A stretch of 33,432 nucleotides of DNA from an uncultured Roseiflexus sp. (GTDB taxonomy: Bacteria; Chloroflexota; Chloroflexia; Chloroflexales; Roseiflexaceae): positions 1 through 33,432 of the forward strand of contig CALGYB010000158.1 of NCBI GenBank assembly GCA_937935075.1, given 5' to 3'. The position numbers were made by a program, and so were the translations under genes. The notes beneath the pieces are model-generated. The model saw only the letters and a program-made list of their open reading frames with translations. It was not told the DNA's origin and did not search any database. The number at the start of each line of letters is the position of its first letter. Within the stretch, counting starts at the first letter, position 1. Positions 7,768 to 16,443 of the stretch are shown here, in pieces.

Positions 7768-8165
7768 ACGCTGAACGATCAATCTACGAACGCGCAGGCG
7801 GCGATGAGCCATTCCGCCGCCTGGTCGATGCATTCTATGCGCGCATTGAGCGCGATCCCCTCCTGCGCCCTATGTTCCCGGCGGATCTCGAACCGGGTAA
7901 ACTTCATCAGTTCCTGTTCATCACCCAGTACTTTGGCGGACCGCCACGCTACACGGCGATGCGAGGGCATCCGCGGCTGCGGGCGCGGCATTTGCCCTTC
8001 GTGATCGGGCAGGCGGAACGTGATGCGTGGGTCAATCATATGCGCGCTGCTATTGATGAGGCTGGCTTTCCAGAAGATGTGCGGCCCGCGCTGATCCAGT
8101 ATTTTGAGCGAACCGCAACGTTCATGGTCAACGCCGATGCTGAGCGCCTCGACCTGCGCGGTTGA
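7764..8165 (+). CDS. Group II truncated haemoglobin
   Basis: This 133-residue 2-on-2 globin binds haem and usually O2 or NO, with roles in oxygen or nitrosative-stress handling. Visible residues are B10 Tyr25, CD1 Phe38 (PMFPADL), proximal F8 His76 (LRARHLPF) and G8 Trp89 (RDAWVNHM), plus the group II stretch FGGPPRYTAMRGHP. The length matches the trHbO family. ATG 7764 overlaps the upstream stop in ATGA; an earlier in-frame start would have to lie inside the upstream gene and would add a non-globin tail. The coupling to a phosphodiesterase-type enzyme is unusual and its meaning unknown. Confidence 0.93.
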   Translation: MNAERSIYERAGGDEPFRRLVDAFYARIERDPLLRPMFPADLEPGKLHQFLFITQYFGGPPRYTAMRGHPRLRARHLPFVIGQAERDAWVNHMRAAIDEAGFPEDVRPALIQYFERTATFMVNADAERLDLRG

Positions 8166-8209
8166 GGTGCAATTGTCTCTGCTGCAGCGCGTCACTCCGC
8201 CCCGGTCTG

Positions 8210-8218
8210 TGGTACAAT
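8210..8218 (+). promoter_or_regulatory. Extended -10 promoter for the CBS gene
   Basis: TGGTACAAT is an extended -10 element 35 bp before the ATG at 8254. No strong -35 hexamer is seen. Confidence 0.55.
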
Positions 8219-8253
8219 CAGCACGCAATGGCGCAGCGAAAGGAGACGATGCT

Positions 8254-8895
8254 ATGTTTACCGTGCGTGGACGATTCGATGGCAGGACTATCGAACTGCT
8301 TGAAACGCCGCCTGTCGATGAAGAAACATTTGTCCTGGTCACCTTCCTCGAAGGACCGCTGGAGACCGCAGCCGCGCGCGCGAGTCGTCGTGAAGTCAGT
8401 GTGGCGATGTTTTCGCTCGATCGCTACGCCGCACCGCTCAAACAACGCCTGCGCGCCAGCCAGTCATCTGCTGAGACGCCACGTCCGTTTACCGTCGGCG
8501 AGGTGATGACGCGCAAAGTCATTAGCGTCGCATCTGATGCCGTAGCTGCTGAGGCGATCCATATCATGAACCGGCATGGCATCACCAGCGTGCTGGTCGA
8601 ACCCGATGCAAGCGGCGAATGGGGAATTATGACCATGCGCGATGTGCTGCAAAAGATCGTCGCAGCAGATCGCTCACCGGAGGAAGTCGTCGTCAATGCA
8701 CTGGCGTCACGCCCGTTGGTGTATGTCTCGCCCGATATGTCGCTGCGCGACTGTAGCAAATTGATGATCGACAAGAATATTCGTCGGGCTGCCGTGCGTG
8801 AACGCGACCAGATTGTCGGAATCATCAGCGACACCGACATTTTCCAGGTTGTCGAGGAGCGCGGTTGGGGACCAATGCCGGCCGCCGATGAATAA
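8254..8895 (+). CDS. Tandem CBS-domain protein
   Basis: This 213-residue soluble protein has an N-terminal part of about 80 residues (MFTVRGRFDGRTIELLETP onward) that I do not assign to a family, and two CBS motifs forming one Bateman module. The first starts near VGEVMTRKVISVASDAVAAE with HGITSVLVEP; the second at VVNALASRPLVYVSPDMSLR and ends GIISDTDIFQVV. Such modules usually sense adenine nucleotides and regulate a partner. No catalytic domain is fused. The start at 8254 is backed by AAGGAGA eight bases upstream and by the promoter at 8210; upstream in-frame codons lie before that promoter. The gene ends at a bidirectional terminator shared with icd. Confidence 0.9.
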   Translation: MFTVRGRFDGRTIELLETPPVDEETFVLVTFLEGPLETAAARASRREVSVAMFSLDRYAAPLKQRLRASQSSAETPRPFTVGEVMTRKVISVASDAVAAEAIHIMNRHGITSVLVEPDASGEWGIMTMRDVLQKIVAADRSPEEVVVNALASRPLVYVSPDMSLRDCSKLMIDKNIRRAAVRERDQIVGIISDTDIFQVVEERGWGPMPAADE

Positions 8896-8911
8896 CAGGC
8901 AGGAGAGGCGG

Positions 8912-8964
8912 AGACCTGATCATGTGGAGACGTTGCAATGCAACGTCTCCACATGATCAGGTCT
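8912..8964. terminator. 26-bp perfect palindrome, bidirectional terminator between CBS gene and icd
   Basis: Arms 8912-8937 and 8939-8964 are perfect reverse complements around one base. GGTTTTATT follows on the plus strand. It lies between two convergent genes, 16 bp after the CBS stop and 4 bp from the icd stop, as expected for a shared intrinsic terminator. The minus side lacks a long U-run, so it may be stronger for the CBS gene. Confidence 0.8.
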
Positions 8965-8968
8965 GGTT

Positions 8969-10333
8969 TTATTCACCGTCCATATTGGCGATCATTGCGT
9001 CGGCGAACTGTGAGGTCTTGACTTCCTTTGCGCCGCTCATCAGGCGGGCGAAGTCGTAGGTGACGATCTTTTGCGAGATGGTTTTCTCGAGAGCGCGAAT
9101 GATGAGATCGGCCGCTTCGGTCCAACCCATATAGCGCAGCATCATGTCGCCGCTCAGGATGACGCTGCCCGGATTGACCCGATCCAGATTGGCATACTTC
9201 GGCGCCGTACCGTGGGTCGCTTCGAAGATGGCGTGACCGGTGATGTAGTTGATATTCCCGCCAGGCGCAATCCCGATGCCGCCGACCTGCGCCGCCAGCG
9301 CGTCGCTCAGGTAGTCGCCGTTGAGGTTGAGAGTCGCAATCACATCGAACTCCTCCGGTCGTGTGAGCACCTGCTGGAGGGTGATGTCGGCAATCGCATC
9401 CTTAATAAGGATCGCTCCGGCAGCCAGCGCCTCGCGCTGCTCGGCATTCGCTGCCGCCTCGCCCTTTTCGGCTTTGGTGCGCTCCCACTGCGCCCATGTG
9501 TAGACGTGTTCGCCGAAGGCGCGCTCCGCCAGCGCGTATCCCCAATCGCGGAACGCCCCTTCGGTGAATTTCATAATGTTGCCTTTGTGCACAAAGGTCA
9601 CACTTCGGCGCCGATGCGTAATGGCGTACTGAATGGCGGCGGCCACCAGGCGCTCTGTTCCCAACCGGCTGACGGGTTTGATGCCGATACCGACTTCGAT
9701 TGCGCCTTCTTCCCCGCCATCCCCCAGCATGGCGAGAAACTCGCGCACTTTATCCGCCGTGCCAAAGCGAATCTTCTCGAAATCCTGCGGGAAGGTCGTG
9801 CGAATGAAGTCGAGCACGCGCTGCGCCTCAGGAGTGCCGGCGGCGTACTCGATGCCGGCGTAGATGTCTTCCGTATTCTCGCGGAAGATGACCATATCGA
9901 CCAGTTCGGGGCGTTTGACCGGTGACGGAACCCCCTGGAAGTAGCGCACTGGACGCAGACAGACGTACAGATCGAGTAACTGGCGCAGCGCAACGTTCAG
10001 GCTTCGAATACCTTTGCCAACCGGCGTCGTCAGCGGACCTTTGATGCCGACCAGGTATTGCTTGAACGCCTCAACCGTCTCATCCGGCAACCAGCTGCCC
10101 GTCAGGTTGAACGCTTTCTCGCCAGCCAGCACTTCGTGCCACATCAACTTCCGCCGACCGCCATACGCCCGTTCAACGGCGGCATCGAAGACGCGCACAC
10201 TCGCTCGCCAGATATCGGGACCGGTGCCATCGCCTTCGACATAGGGAATAATGGGCATATCTGGCACATGAAGGCGCCCGTTCTGGATCGAAATCGGATC
10301 TCCCTCGGGCGCACGGTTGCGCGTCATAATCAT
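8969..10333 (-). CDS. icd: NADP-type isocitrate dehydrogenase
   Basis: This 454-residue cytoplasmic TCA-cycle enzyme oxidatively decarboxylates isocitrate to 2-oxoglutarate. The active-site segment [17 protein letters not shown] contains Ser111, Asn113 and Arg117, equivalent to the substrate-binding and phosphorylatable serine loop of the E. coli enzyme, followed by [13 protein letters not shown]. Further family motifs are [27 protein letters not shown] and [10 protein letters not shown]. The dimeric E. coli-like type is indicated. ATG 10333 lies ten bases after GGAGG; MIM gives another possible start at 10327. An extended -10 promoter sits at 10374-10382. Confidence 0.96.
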   Translation of the reverse strand: MIMTRNRAPEGDPISIQNGRLHVPDMPIIPYVEGDGTGPDIWRASVRVFDAAVERAYGGRRKLMWHEVLAGEKAFNLTGSWLPDETVEAFKQYLVGIKGPLTTPVGKGIRSLNVALRQLLDLYVCLRPVRYFQGVPSPVKRPELVDMVIFRENTEDIYAGIEYAAGTPEAQRVLDFIRTTFPQDFEKIRFGTADKVREFLAMLGDGGEEGAIEVGIGIKPVSRLGTERLVAAAIQYAITHRRRSVTFVHKGNIMKFTEGAFRDWGYALAERAFGEHVYTWAQWERTKAEKGEAAANAEQREALAAGAILIKDAIADITLQQVLTRPEEFDVIATLNLNGDYLSDALAAQVGGIGIAPGGNINYITGHAIFEATHGTAPKYANLDRVNPGSVILSGDMMLRYMGWTEAADLIIRALEKTISQKIVTYDFARLMSGAKEVKTSQFADAMIANMDGE

Positions 10334-10373
10334 AGCCTCTGGACCTCCAGGTGTATTACAGCGGTTTTGCCCC

Positions 10374-10382
10374 ATTATAGCA
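10374..10382 (-). promoter_or_regulatory. icd: Extended -10 promoter of icd
   Basis: On the minus strand TGCTATAAT gives a perfect -10 with TGn extension, about 40 bp before the start codon at 10333. The -35 region (10397-10402) is a poor match. Confidence 0.65.
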
Positions 10383-10429
10383 GGCTTCTTGGTGATCGAT
10401 GATCGCCCTTGTCATAACGGTATTTTGAC

Positions 10430-10458
10430 TTGAACTCCGCCATGCCCTTCCATATAAT
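10430..10458 (+). promoter_or_regulatory. Sigma-70 promoter upstream of the beta-helix gene
   Basis: TTGAAC (10430-10435) and TATAAT (10453-10458) are 17 bp apart. The leader to ATG 10573 would be about 110 nt; I saw no riboswitch fold in it. Confidence 0.6.
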
Positions 10459-10572
10459 AATATTTGTGCAGGAGAGACGTTTCACTCCCAATGATGACCG
10501 TTCCCGCGCATATGAAACGCAGAGCGCGGGTCCTGCGATTACCGGCGTCGCTCGTGTGCCAGAGGAGGAGGA

Positions 10573-12807
10573 ATGGCGCGCCGATCTCCAGCGCGTCGTG
10601 CAGCCAGCGTGTTCCTGACGCTTCTCACGATGATCACCGGCATCGTGATAGGAGTGTGGAGTGTTGCGCCCTTCGGCGGCAAGGCGCCGCGCATCGCCCG
10701 CGCGGCGATCACCACGATGACGAGCACAACCTCGCTCAAGACACCTGACGGTAAGCGGCGCCGATCTGCCCTTTCCAGTGCATCCGATACCAGGATCATT
10801 ACGATAACAACAACGCTTGATGAACTTAATGGAGATACGTCTTCTTTTGAGGATTTGATCGATGACCCAGGCGGTGCAGGCATCTCGCTGCGCGAGGCGT
10901 TGACTGCCGCCAATGCCGAGCCTGCCGGTCCGCTCCTCCGCATTCATTTCGCTATCCCCGACAGCGACTCCGGCTACGAGTCCCGCGCTATGATCTGGCG
11001 CATTCGTCCGAATTACCTGGCATTGCCCGCTCTGACGCGCGGCAACGTGGTGATTGATGGAAGAACGCAACCGGGCGCCGGTTTGCTGTCCTATCCGGTG
11101 ATCGTGCTCGACGGCACGGACGTGTACGATGGTCCGGACGGATTGAACGGACTGACCATCACCTCTGCCAGCAATGTCATTCGCGGGCTGGCACTGGTCT
11201 CGTTCTGGGATGCCGGTATTGCCATCAAGGGAGAGTCCGCCCATGATAATCTGATTGCCGGGTGTTTCATCGGCGTGCTGCCGGATGGCGTCGATCCGGA
11301 TGGAACTCCAAGTTATTACGGTATTGACATTCGTGACGGCGCGCACAACAATCTTATCGGCGGCAGCAGCGAGGAGGATCGCAATATCATCAGCGGGAAT
11401 GAGTATACAGGCATCCGCATCGATGGAAGCGCCACGATCAGCAATACGGTCGCCGGAAACTGGATCGGCATCGATGTGAGCGGAATGCAGGCGAAGCGCA
11501 ATGGGTACTACGGTGTCCTCGTCAGCGGCGGCGCGCATCACAATATCGTCGGCAAACCAGGCAACGGCAATGTGATTTCGGGAAATGACTATGGGGTCAT
11601 GATCTGGAACGCCAGCGAGAACCGTATCATCGGAAATGTCATCGGTCTTGCGCCCGACCGATCCACACCGATGGGCAATCGTGAGGGCGGCGTGTTCCTG
11701 GTCGATGGCGCTCGCAAGAACATTGTCGGCGGTGAGACCGCTGCTGAGCGGAATATTATTTCCGGCAATGGATACGGCATCTTCATCGGTCAGTACTACA
11801 AGACGACGCCCCCCAAGGCGCGTTTGAACCACATTCTGGGCAATTACATCGGCATCGACCCCAGCGGCATCCTGCCGCGCGGGAATACCCGCGAAGGCGT
11901 TCTGCTCGACGAAACCGTCGAGGCTACTCTGATCGGCGGCGATACTCCAGGCGCAGGCAACATCATCGCCTACAACGGCGGCAATGGCATCACGGTTGCC
12001 GGCGCTCATAACCGCATTGCCTATAACCTGATCGGCATCGGCGCGGACGCCACGACACCACTGGGGAATCAGCGGCACGGCGCGCTGATCGCCGGCGACG
12101 GCAATATCGTCGGACCATCCAATACCTTCGCATCCAATCAACTGTCCGGTCTGCTCATCGAAGGTGATAATACGGTTGTCCAGGAAAATGCCATCCGCCG
12201 CAATGCTCGCTCTGGTATGTGTGTGAAAGGGGATGGCGCGACGATTATCAGCAATACCATACGGTTCAATCAGGCATTGGAGGCGCCATGGGACGGTTTC
12301 GACGCCCGGCGCGACGACTGCGAGTTGCTCAGCGGCATCGTTCTCACAGGAACGTCACAGACCCTGATCCGCAGTAACACGATTAGCGAGAATGCAGCGC
12401 CTGGCGTGACTATCTCCGGCGGAGCGCGAAACCGTGTGTCGAGCAATAGCATCACTGCCAATACCGGCAGCGGCATTCTCCTGATCAATGGCGCCAACCG
12501 CAGTATTTCACCGCCGACAATCCAGATGGTCGATCAAACAAAGGTGGTTGGCACAGCCTGCCGGGATTGCCAGGTCGAGATTTTTGCCGATCCCGATGAT
12601 CAGGGGCGTGAGTTTCTTGGCGCTGTGCGGGCATCGGCGGAAGACGGAACATTCTCATTTGCGATTGCCGGCGGCGCCCTTGCTTCGCTTCAGATTACTG
12701 CAACCAACATCGATGCCGATGGCAACACTTCATCATTTGCCGCCGGCGTAAACATCCCGCCGCCGCCTGTTGTCTACCCTGTCCACCTGCCGCTGGTTAT
12801 CCGATAA
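10573..12807 (+). CDS. Secreted right-handed beta-helix protein with CSLREA-like motif
   Basis: This 744-residue exported protein has a signal peptide or anchor at residues 8-35 after RRSPARR. ISLREALTAAN at about 110 matches the CSLREA motif of extracellular beta-helix proteins. The main body, residues 165-640, is a long run of parallel beta-helix (PbH1/NosD-like) repeats, with recurring GNxIxGNxxGI and NxIxGNxIGId units such as NTVAGNWIGIDVSG and NRIIGNVIGLAPD. A beta-sandwich-like segment (GTACRDCQVEIFADPDD) follows and the protein ends PPPPVVYPVHLPLVIR. Polysaccharide binding or lyase activity is possible but no catalytic signature is clear. The start follows AGAGGAGGA directly. Confidence 0.87.
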   Translation: MARRSPARRAASVFLTLLTMITGIVIGVWSVAPFGGKAPRIARAAITTMTSTTSLKTPDGKRRRSALSSASDTRIITITTTLDELNGDTSSFEDLIDDPGGAGISLREALTAANAEPAGPLLRIHFAIPDSDSGYESRAMIWRIRPNYLALPALTRGNVVIDGRTQPGAGLLSYPVIVLDGTDVYDGPDGLNGLTITSASNVIRGLALVSFWDAGIAIKGESAHDNLIAGCFIGVLPDGVDPDGTPSYYGIDIRDGAHNNLIGGSSEEDRNIISGNEYTGIRIDGSATISNTVAGNWIGIDVSGMQAKRNGYYGVLVSGGAHHNIVGKPGNGNVISGNDYGVMIWNASENRIIGNVIGLAPDRSTPMGNREGGVFLVDGARKNIVGGETAAERNIISGNGYGIFIGQYYKTTPPKARLNHILGNYIGIDPSGILPRGNTREGVLLDETVEATLIGGDTPGAGNIIAYNGGNGITVAGAHNRIAYNLIGIGADATTPLGNQRHGALIAGDGNIVGPSNTFASNQLSGLLIEGDNTVVQENAIRRNARSGMCVKGDGATIISNTIRFNQALEAPWDGFDARRDDCELLSGIVLTGTSQTLIRSNTISENAAPGVTISGGARNRVSSNSITANTGSGILLINGANRSISPPTIQMVDQTKVVGTACRDCQVEIFADPDDQGREFLGAVRASAEDGTFSFAIAGGALASLQITATNIDADGNTSSFAAGVNIPPPPVVYPVHLPLVIR

Positions 12808-13764
12808 CTGCCCCCCATGACCCATCGTCAGGGCTTCCTGCGGGCTGCGCACGGTGATAATGTCGCTCAGTTGAACGTTCTGCTGCGTCAGGGTCAGCGC
12901 CACGTCCGGCGAAACACCGCTCAATGTCACGCTGCAGCCGATCAGACGGAGCGCCTGTGCTGCGTTGATCAGCGCCTGCGCAACGGCAGTATCCACCATC
13001 GAGACGCCGGAAATGTCGATAATCACGTGGTGTGCGCGTTGATGGTGCGCTGCATTGAGCAAGCGCGAGGTGAGGAGCGCCGAACGGCGGCTGTCGAGAT
13101 TGCCGACAATCGGCGCGAACAGGACGCCGTTGGCAAGGGTGATTGCCGGGATTTCGAGGGTGGCAACCAGATCGAGCAGGCGGCGCTGTTCGTCGAGTTG
13201 CGCTTGCTGGTTGGCATTGGCGGCTTCTAGCGCACGCGCCTGCTCTTCCGCCTGCGCCTGCGCCGCTTCTGCACGACGGCGCGCCTCGTCCGCCTGCCGC
13301 GCCGTCGTGTCAAGCACCGCGCGCGCCAACAGCAGAATGCCGACGAGCATCAGGTAAACAATGGGATCGGCGATGTTGAGCGATATGCCGGCGGCGATCA
13401 CCCGACCAGCATAGATGGCAGCGGTCAGGAGAGCGCTGGCTATCACCCATAGCGGGCCGGTCATTGCCAACGCCAGTGCTGCGGGGAACAACAGCGCCAT
13501 GGGAAAGCCAACCACGTCCCCTCTGGGCAAGAGACTGATGGCGGATGCCGCAGTGACGGAGGCAATAACAATCAACACATTGGGAGCGTGCCGCCACCCG
13601 CGACGGTATGCTTCCAACAGGGCAAGGTTGATCAGCGCTGAAATGCCCGGAGTTGCAGCAGTGAACCAGTCCCTACCGAGGGCAAACACGAGGAAAAAGA
13701 TGATATTGCCGATAATGAGTATTCCCAGTCCCCAGATAACAACCTGTCGCTGTGTGATCGTCAT
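12733..13764 (-). CDS. Membrane-anchored STAS-domain regulator
   Basis: This 343-residue protein has about five hydrophobic segments in residues 5-150 (for example VVIWGLGILIIGNIIFFLVF), then an Ala/Glu/Gln-rich coiled coil (about 155-205, ARRRAEAAQAQAEEQARALE), then a STAS domain (about 210-320) with the RsbR/RsbS-like opening LVATLEIPAITLANGVLFAP and the strand HHVIIDISGVSMVDTAVAQAL. The conserved phosphorylatable position in DISGVSMVDT suggests control by a kinase, as in stressosome and anti-anti-sigma proteins. No partner kinase, phosphatase or sigma factor lies nearby. ATG 13764 follows AGGAG by nine bases. The last 25 residues are encoded antisense to the end of the beta-helix gene and look non-domain. 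Confidence 0.88.
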   Translation of the reverse strand: MTITQRQVVIWGLGILIIGNIIFFLVFALGRDWFTAATPGISALINLALLEAYRRGWRHAPNVLIVIASVTAASAISLLPRGDVVGFPMALLFPAALALAMTGPLWVIASALLTAAIYAGRVIAAGISLNIADPIVYLMLVGILLLARAVLDTTARQADEARRRAEAAQAQAEEQARALEAANANQQAQLDEQRRLLDLVATLEIPAITLANGVLFAPIVGNLDSRRSALLTSRLLNAAHHQRAHHVIIDISGVSMVDTAVAQALINAAQALRLIGCSVTLSGVSPDVALTLTQQNVQLSDIITVRSPQEALTMGHGGQLSDNQRQVDRVDNRRRRDVYAGGK

Positions 13765-13936
13765 GGATCGTTGCTCCTGTTTCAGAAATTGCCGCAATGA
13801 GAGCACATCATATCCTTCACAATGGTACCATGCGCATGTGCGAATAACATTGCCATATTGACACGAAGTTGTTTCAAAATAGCAATCGAGCGACTTCGCT
13901 CATCTTTGGAACATCGACATCCTGCCAGGAGACTGT

Positions 13937-15355
13937 ATGCCCGCTTACGATGCAATCATCATTGGCGCCGGTCCCAACGGGCTGACGGCGGCATGTGTGC
14001 TGGCGCGCGCCGGATGGCGGGTGTTGCTCATCGAGGCGCGCGAGACCGTCGGCGGCGGCGTCTCGTCAGGTGAGATGACGCTGCCCGGCTTTATTCACGA
14101 TCTCGGTTCGGCAGTGCATCCGTTCGGCGTTGCATCGCCGGTGTTCCGCGCGCTGAAACTGGAACGTTTCGGTCTGTGCTGGATTCAGCCGCCTGCGCCA
14201 GTGGCGCATCCGCTCGATGGCAACCGCGTCGCGCTGCTGGAACGGTCGGTCCGCACTACCGCATCCTGGCTTGGTCGTGATGGGATTGCCTACGAGCGAT
14301 TGATGGCGCCGCTGGTGCGCCTGTGGGACCGCATTCAACCGCTGGTGCTGAATCCGCTGCGCTTGCCACAGCATCCGCTCGCCGGAGCATATTTCGGCGC
14401 GCTGGCGCTGCTGCCGGTCGCGCGACTGGCACGCGCATTCTTCCGCGACGATGCGGCGCCGGCATTGTTCGCCGGGCTTGGTGCGCACTCGCTGCTGCCG
14501 CTGGAGGCGCCGTTGACATCGGCGCCGGCGCTTGTGCTCGGCGCGCTTGGGCATGCCGTCGGCTGGCCCATTCCACAGGGCGGCGCACAGGCGATTGCGA
14601 ATGCGCTGGAAGCCTGCCTGCGCGCCGAAGGAGGCGAGATACGCACCGGATGGACGGTGCGACATATCGACGAGTTGCCGAACGCCAGAGCGTATCTGTT
14701 CGACACATCACCCCGCCAGTTGATCCAGATTGCCGGTGATCGCCTGCCTGCCGGATACCGCCGGCGACTGGCGCGCTTCCGCCCCGGACCGGGGGTGTTC
14801 AAACTCGATTATGCGCTCGAAGGACCGGTTCCATGGACGCACCCCGCGTGCGCGCGCGCAGCAACCATGCACCTCGGCGGCACACTGGAGGAAATCGCCG
14901 AATCGGAACGAGCGCCGCACCGCAATGAGCACGCCACGCGACCCTACGTCCTCCTGGCGCAACCGACATTGTTCGACCCGACCCGCGCACCGCCGGGGAA
15001 GCATATCGCCTGGGCATACTGCCACGTGCCGCACGGCTCGACGGTCGATATGACAGATGCCATCGAAGCGCAGATCGAGCGCTTCGCCCCGGGTTTTCGC
15101 AGTCGCGTCCTGGCGCGACGCGCCATGAACTGCGCCGACATGGAAGCCTGGAACCCCAATCTGATCGGCGGCGACATCAGCGGCGGCCTGCCCGACTGGC
15201 GGCAACTGATCACCAGACCAACCCTTAGTTTCACACCCTACCGCACCCCGACGCGCGGCATCTACCTCTGCTCCGCCTCGACGCCGCCAGGACCGGGGGT
15301 GCATGGCATGTGCGGCTATCACGCCGCCCGCGCTGCGCTCGCCGACAGAGACTGA
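13937..15355 (+). CDS. FAD-dependent oxidoreductase, phytoene-desaturase-like (COG1233)
   Basis: This 472-residue flavoprotein has an N-terminal dinucleotide-binding fold, IIIGAGPNGLTAACVLARAG (about 7-26), ending in an acidic strand LLIEARETVGGGVSS. The C-terminus has the FAD-contacting segment GIYLCSASTPPGPGVHGMCG and, before it, GGDISGG. These match the phytoene desaturase/retinol saturase-like superfamily. It lacks features that would assign it to crtI or crtN, so the substrate is open; carotenoid or other isoprenoid lipids are plausible in a phototroph. The start at 13937 follows CCAGGAGACT. The 3' end overlaps the convergent ABC ATPase by 37 bp. Confidence 0.88.
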   Translation: MPAYDAIIIGAGPNGLTAACVLARAGWRVLLIEARETVGGGVSSGEMTLPGFIHDLGSAVHPFGVASPVFRALKLERFGLCWIQPPAPVAHPLDGNRVALLERSVRTTASWLGRDGIAYERLMAPLVRLWDRIQPLVLNPLRLPQHPLAGAYFGALALLPVARLARAFFRDDAAPALFAGLGAHSLLPLEAPLTSAPALVLGALGHAVGWPIPQGGAQAIANALEACLRAEGGEIRTGWTVRHIDELPNARAYLFDTSPRQLIQIAGDRLPAGYRRRLARFRPGPGVFKLDYALEGPVPWTHPACARAATMHLGGTLEEIAESERAPHRNEHATRPYVLLAQPTLFDPTRAPPGKHIAWAYCHVPHGSTVDMTDAIEAQIERFAPGFRSRVLARRAMNCADMEAWNPNLIGGDISGGLPDWRQLITRPTLSFTPYRTPTRGIYLCSASTPPGPGVHGMCGYHAARAALADRD

Positions 15356-16431
15356 GCGGGTGATGCCTCTTCTCCGAGGACCAGGCAGGCTTCGGGGGCG
15401 AATTGCACAGTGATCGACGACCCTGGTTGCGGCGGGCGCAACTGCGGGTTGTTGAAGAGATCGAAGTGCAGTCGATGTGCGGCAAAACGGACCTGAACAC
15501 GCACAATCGAGCCGAGGAAGGTCACATCTTCGACTGTGCCGCTCAGACGATTGACCTCGCGATGCACCTGCCCATCGAGCGTAATCAGTTCCGGGCGAAT
15601 GGCAAGACTGACGGCATCGCCGGAACGATGCGATTGGAGCGAGGACGCAACGCGAACCGGCTGCCCTTCGACCGTCAGCAGTCCGATGGCGGCATCAACG
15701 ACTGTGGCCTGGATCAGGTTGAGCGTTCCGACGAACGACGCAACAAAGCGGGTCGCCGGGAAGTTGTAGACCTCAAAGGGTGTGCCGATCTGTTCGATCC
15801 GTCCGCGGCTCATGACCACAATCCGGTCGGAGAGCGCCATCGCCTCTTCCTGGTCGTGAGTGACGTAAATGGTCGTGATGCCGAGTTGCCGCTGGATCTC
15901 ACGGATCTCCTGGCGGAGCGACGCGCGAATCTTGGCATCGAGCGCCGAGAGCGGTTCGTCGAGCAACAACAGTTTCGGTTGAATGGCGAGCGCACGCGCC
16001 AGCGCGACGCGCTGCTGCTGGCCGCCGGACAACTGGTACGGATACCGCCGCCCAAACTCCGGCATATGAATGATCCGCAGCAGTTCCTCGACCCGCGCGC
16101 GGATCTCGTTTGCCGGACGGCGCGCGATCTTCAGCCCAAACCCAATATTGTCGGCAACGGTCATGTTCGGAAAGAGCGCATACGATTGGAACACCATGCC
16201 AATGTTCCGCCGGTTGGGGGGCATGTCGGTCACATCGACGCTATCAATCACAATCCGCCCTGCGGTTGGTTTCTCGAACCCGGCGACCATGCGCAGCGTC
16301 GTGGTTTTCCCGCACCCCGACGGACCCAGAAATGAGACGAATTCGCCGCGCTCGACCGTCAGATCGAAGTTCTCGACTGCCACAGTAGCGCCAAAACTCT
16401 TGCGCACACCGACAATTTCGAGAAACGCCAT
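15319..16431 (-). CDS. ABC transporter ATP-binding protein (PotA/FbpC type)
   Basis: This 370-residue cytoplasmic ATPase with a C-terminal TOBE-like regulatory region is the last gene of a four-gene importer operon. Walker A is GPSGCGKTT (36-44), Q-loop MVFQSYALFPNMTVADNI, signature [15 protein letters not shown], Walker B LLLLDEPLSALD and the switch region YVTHDQEEA. The C-terminal 130 residues contain AIRPELITLDG, as in PotA, FbpC and MalK relatives. ATG 16431 follows GGGAGGG by five bases, making the nearby TTG at 16443 unlikely. Twelve bases separate it from the upstream permease stop. Confidence 0.93.
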   Translation of the reverse strand: MAFLEIVGVRKSFGATVAVENFDLTVERGEFVSFLGPSGCGKTTTLRMVAGFEKPTAGRIVIDSVDVTDMPPNRRNIGMVFQSYALFPNMTVADNIGFGLKIARRPANEIRARVEELLRIIHMPEFGRRYPYQLSGGQQQRVALARALAIQPKLLLLDEPLSALDAKIRASLRQEIREIQRQLGITTIYVTHDQEEAMALSDRIVVMSRGRIEQIGTPFEVYNFPATRFVASFVGTLNLIQATVVDAAIGLLTVEGQPVRVASSLQSHRSGDAVSLAIRPELITLDGQVHREVNRLSGTVEDVTFLGSIVRVQVRFAAHRLHFDLFNNPQLRPPQPGSSITVQFAPEACLVLGEEASPAQSLSASAARAA

Positions 16432-16443
16432 ACGCCCTCCCAA

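Noticed and set aside
9071-9925. 284-codon open frame on the plus strand opposite icd
   Set aside because: icd on the minus strand is unmistakable over the whole stretch, and the antisense product has no recognisable domain or ribosome-binding site.
10459-10572. Possible riboswitch in the 110-nt leader of the beta-helix gene
   Set aside because: I found no conserved aptamer motif or terminator/antiterminator pair.
10375-12141. 588-codon open frame on the minus strand opposite the beta-helix gene
   Set aside because: It is exactly antisense to a gene with strong repeat and domain evidence, has no family motif, and such mirror frames are common at this GC content and codon use.
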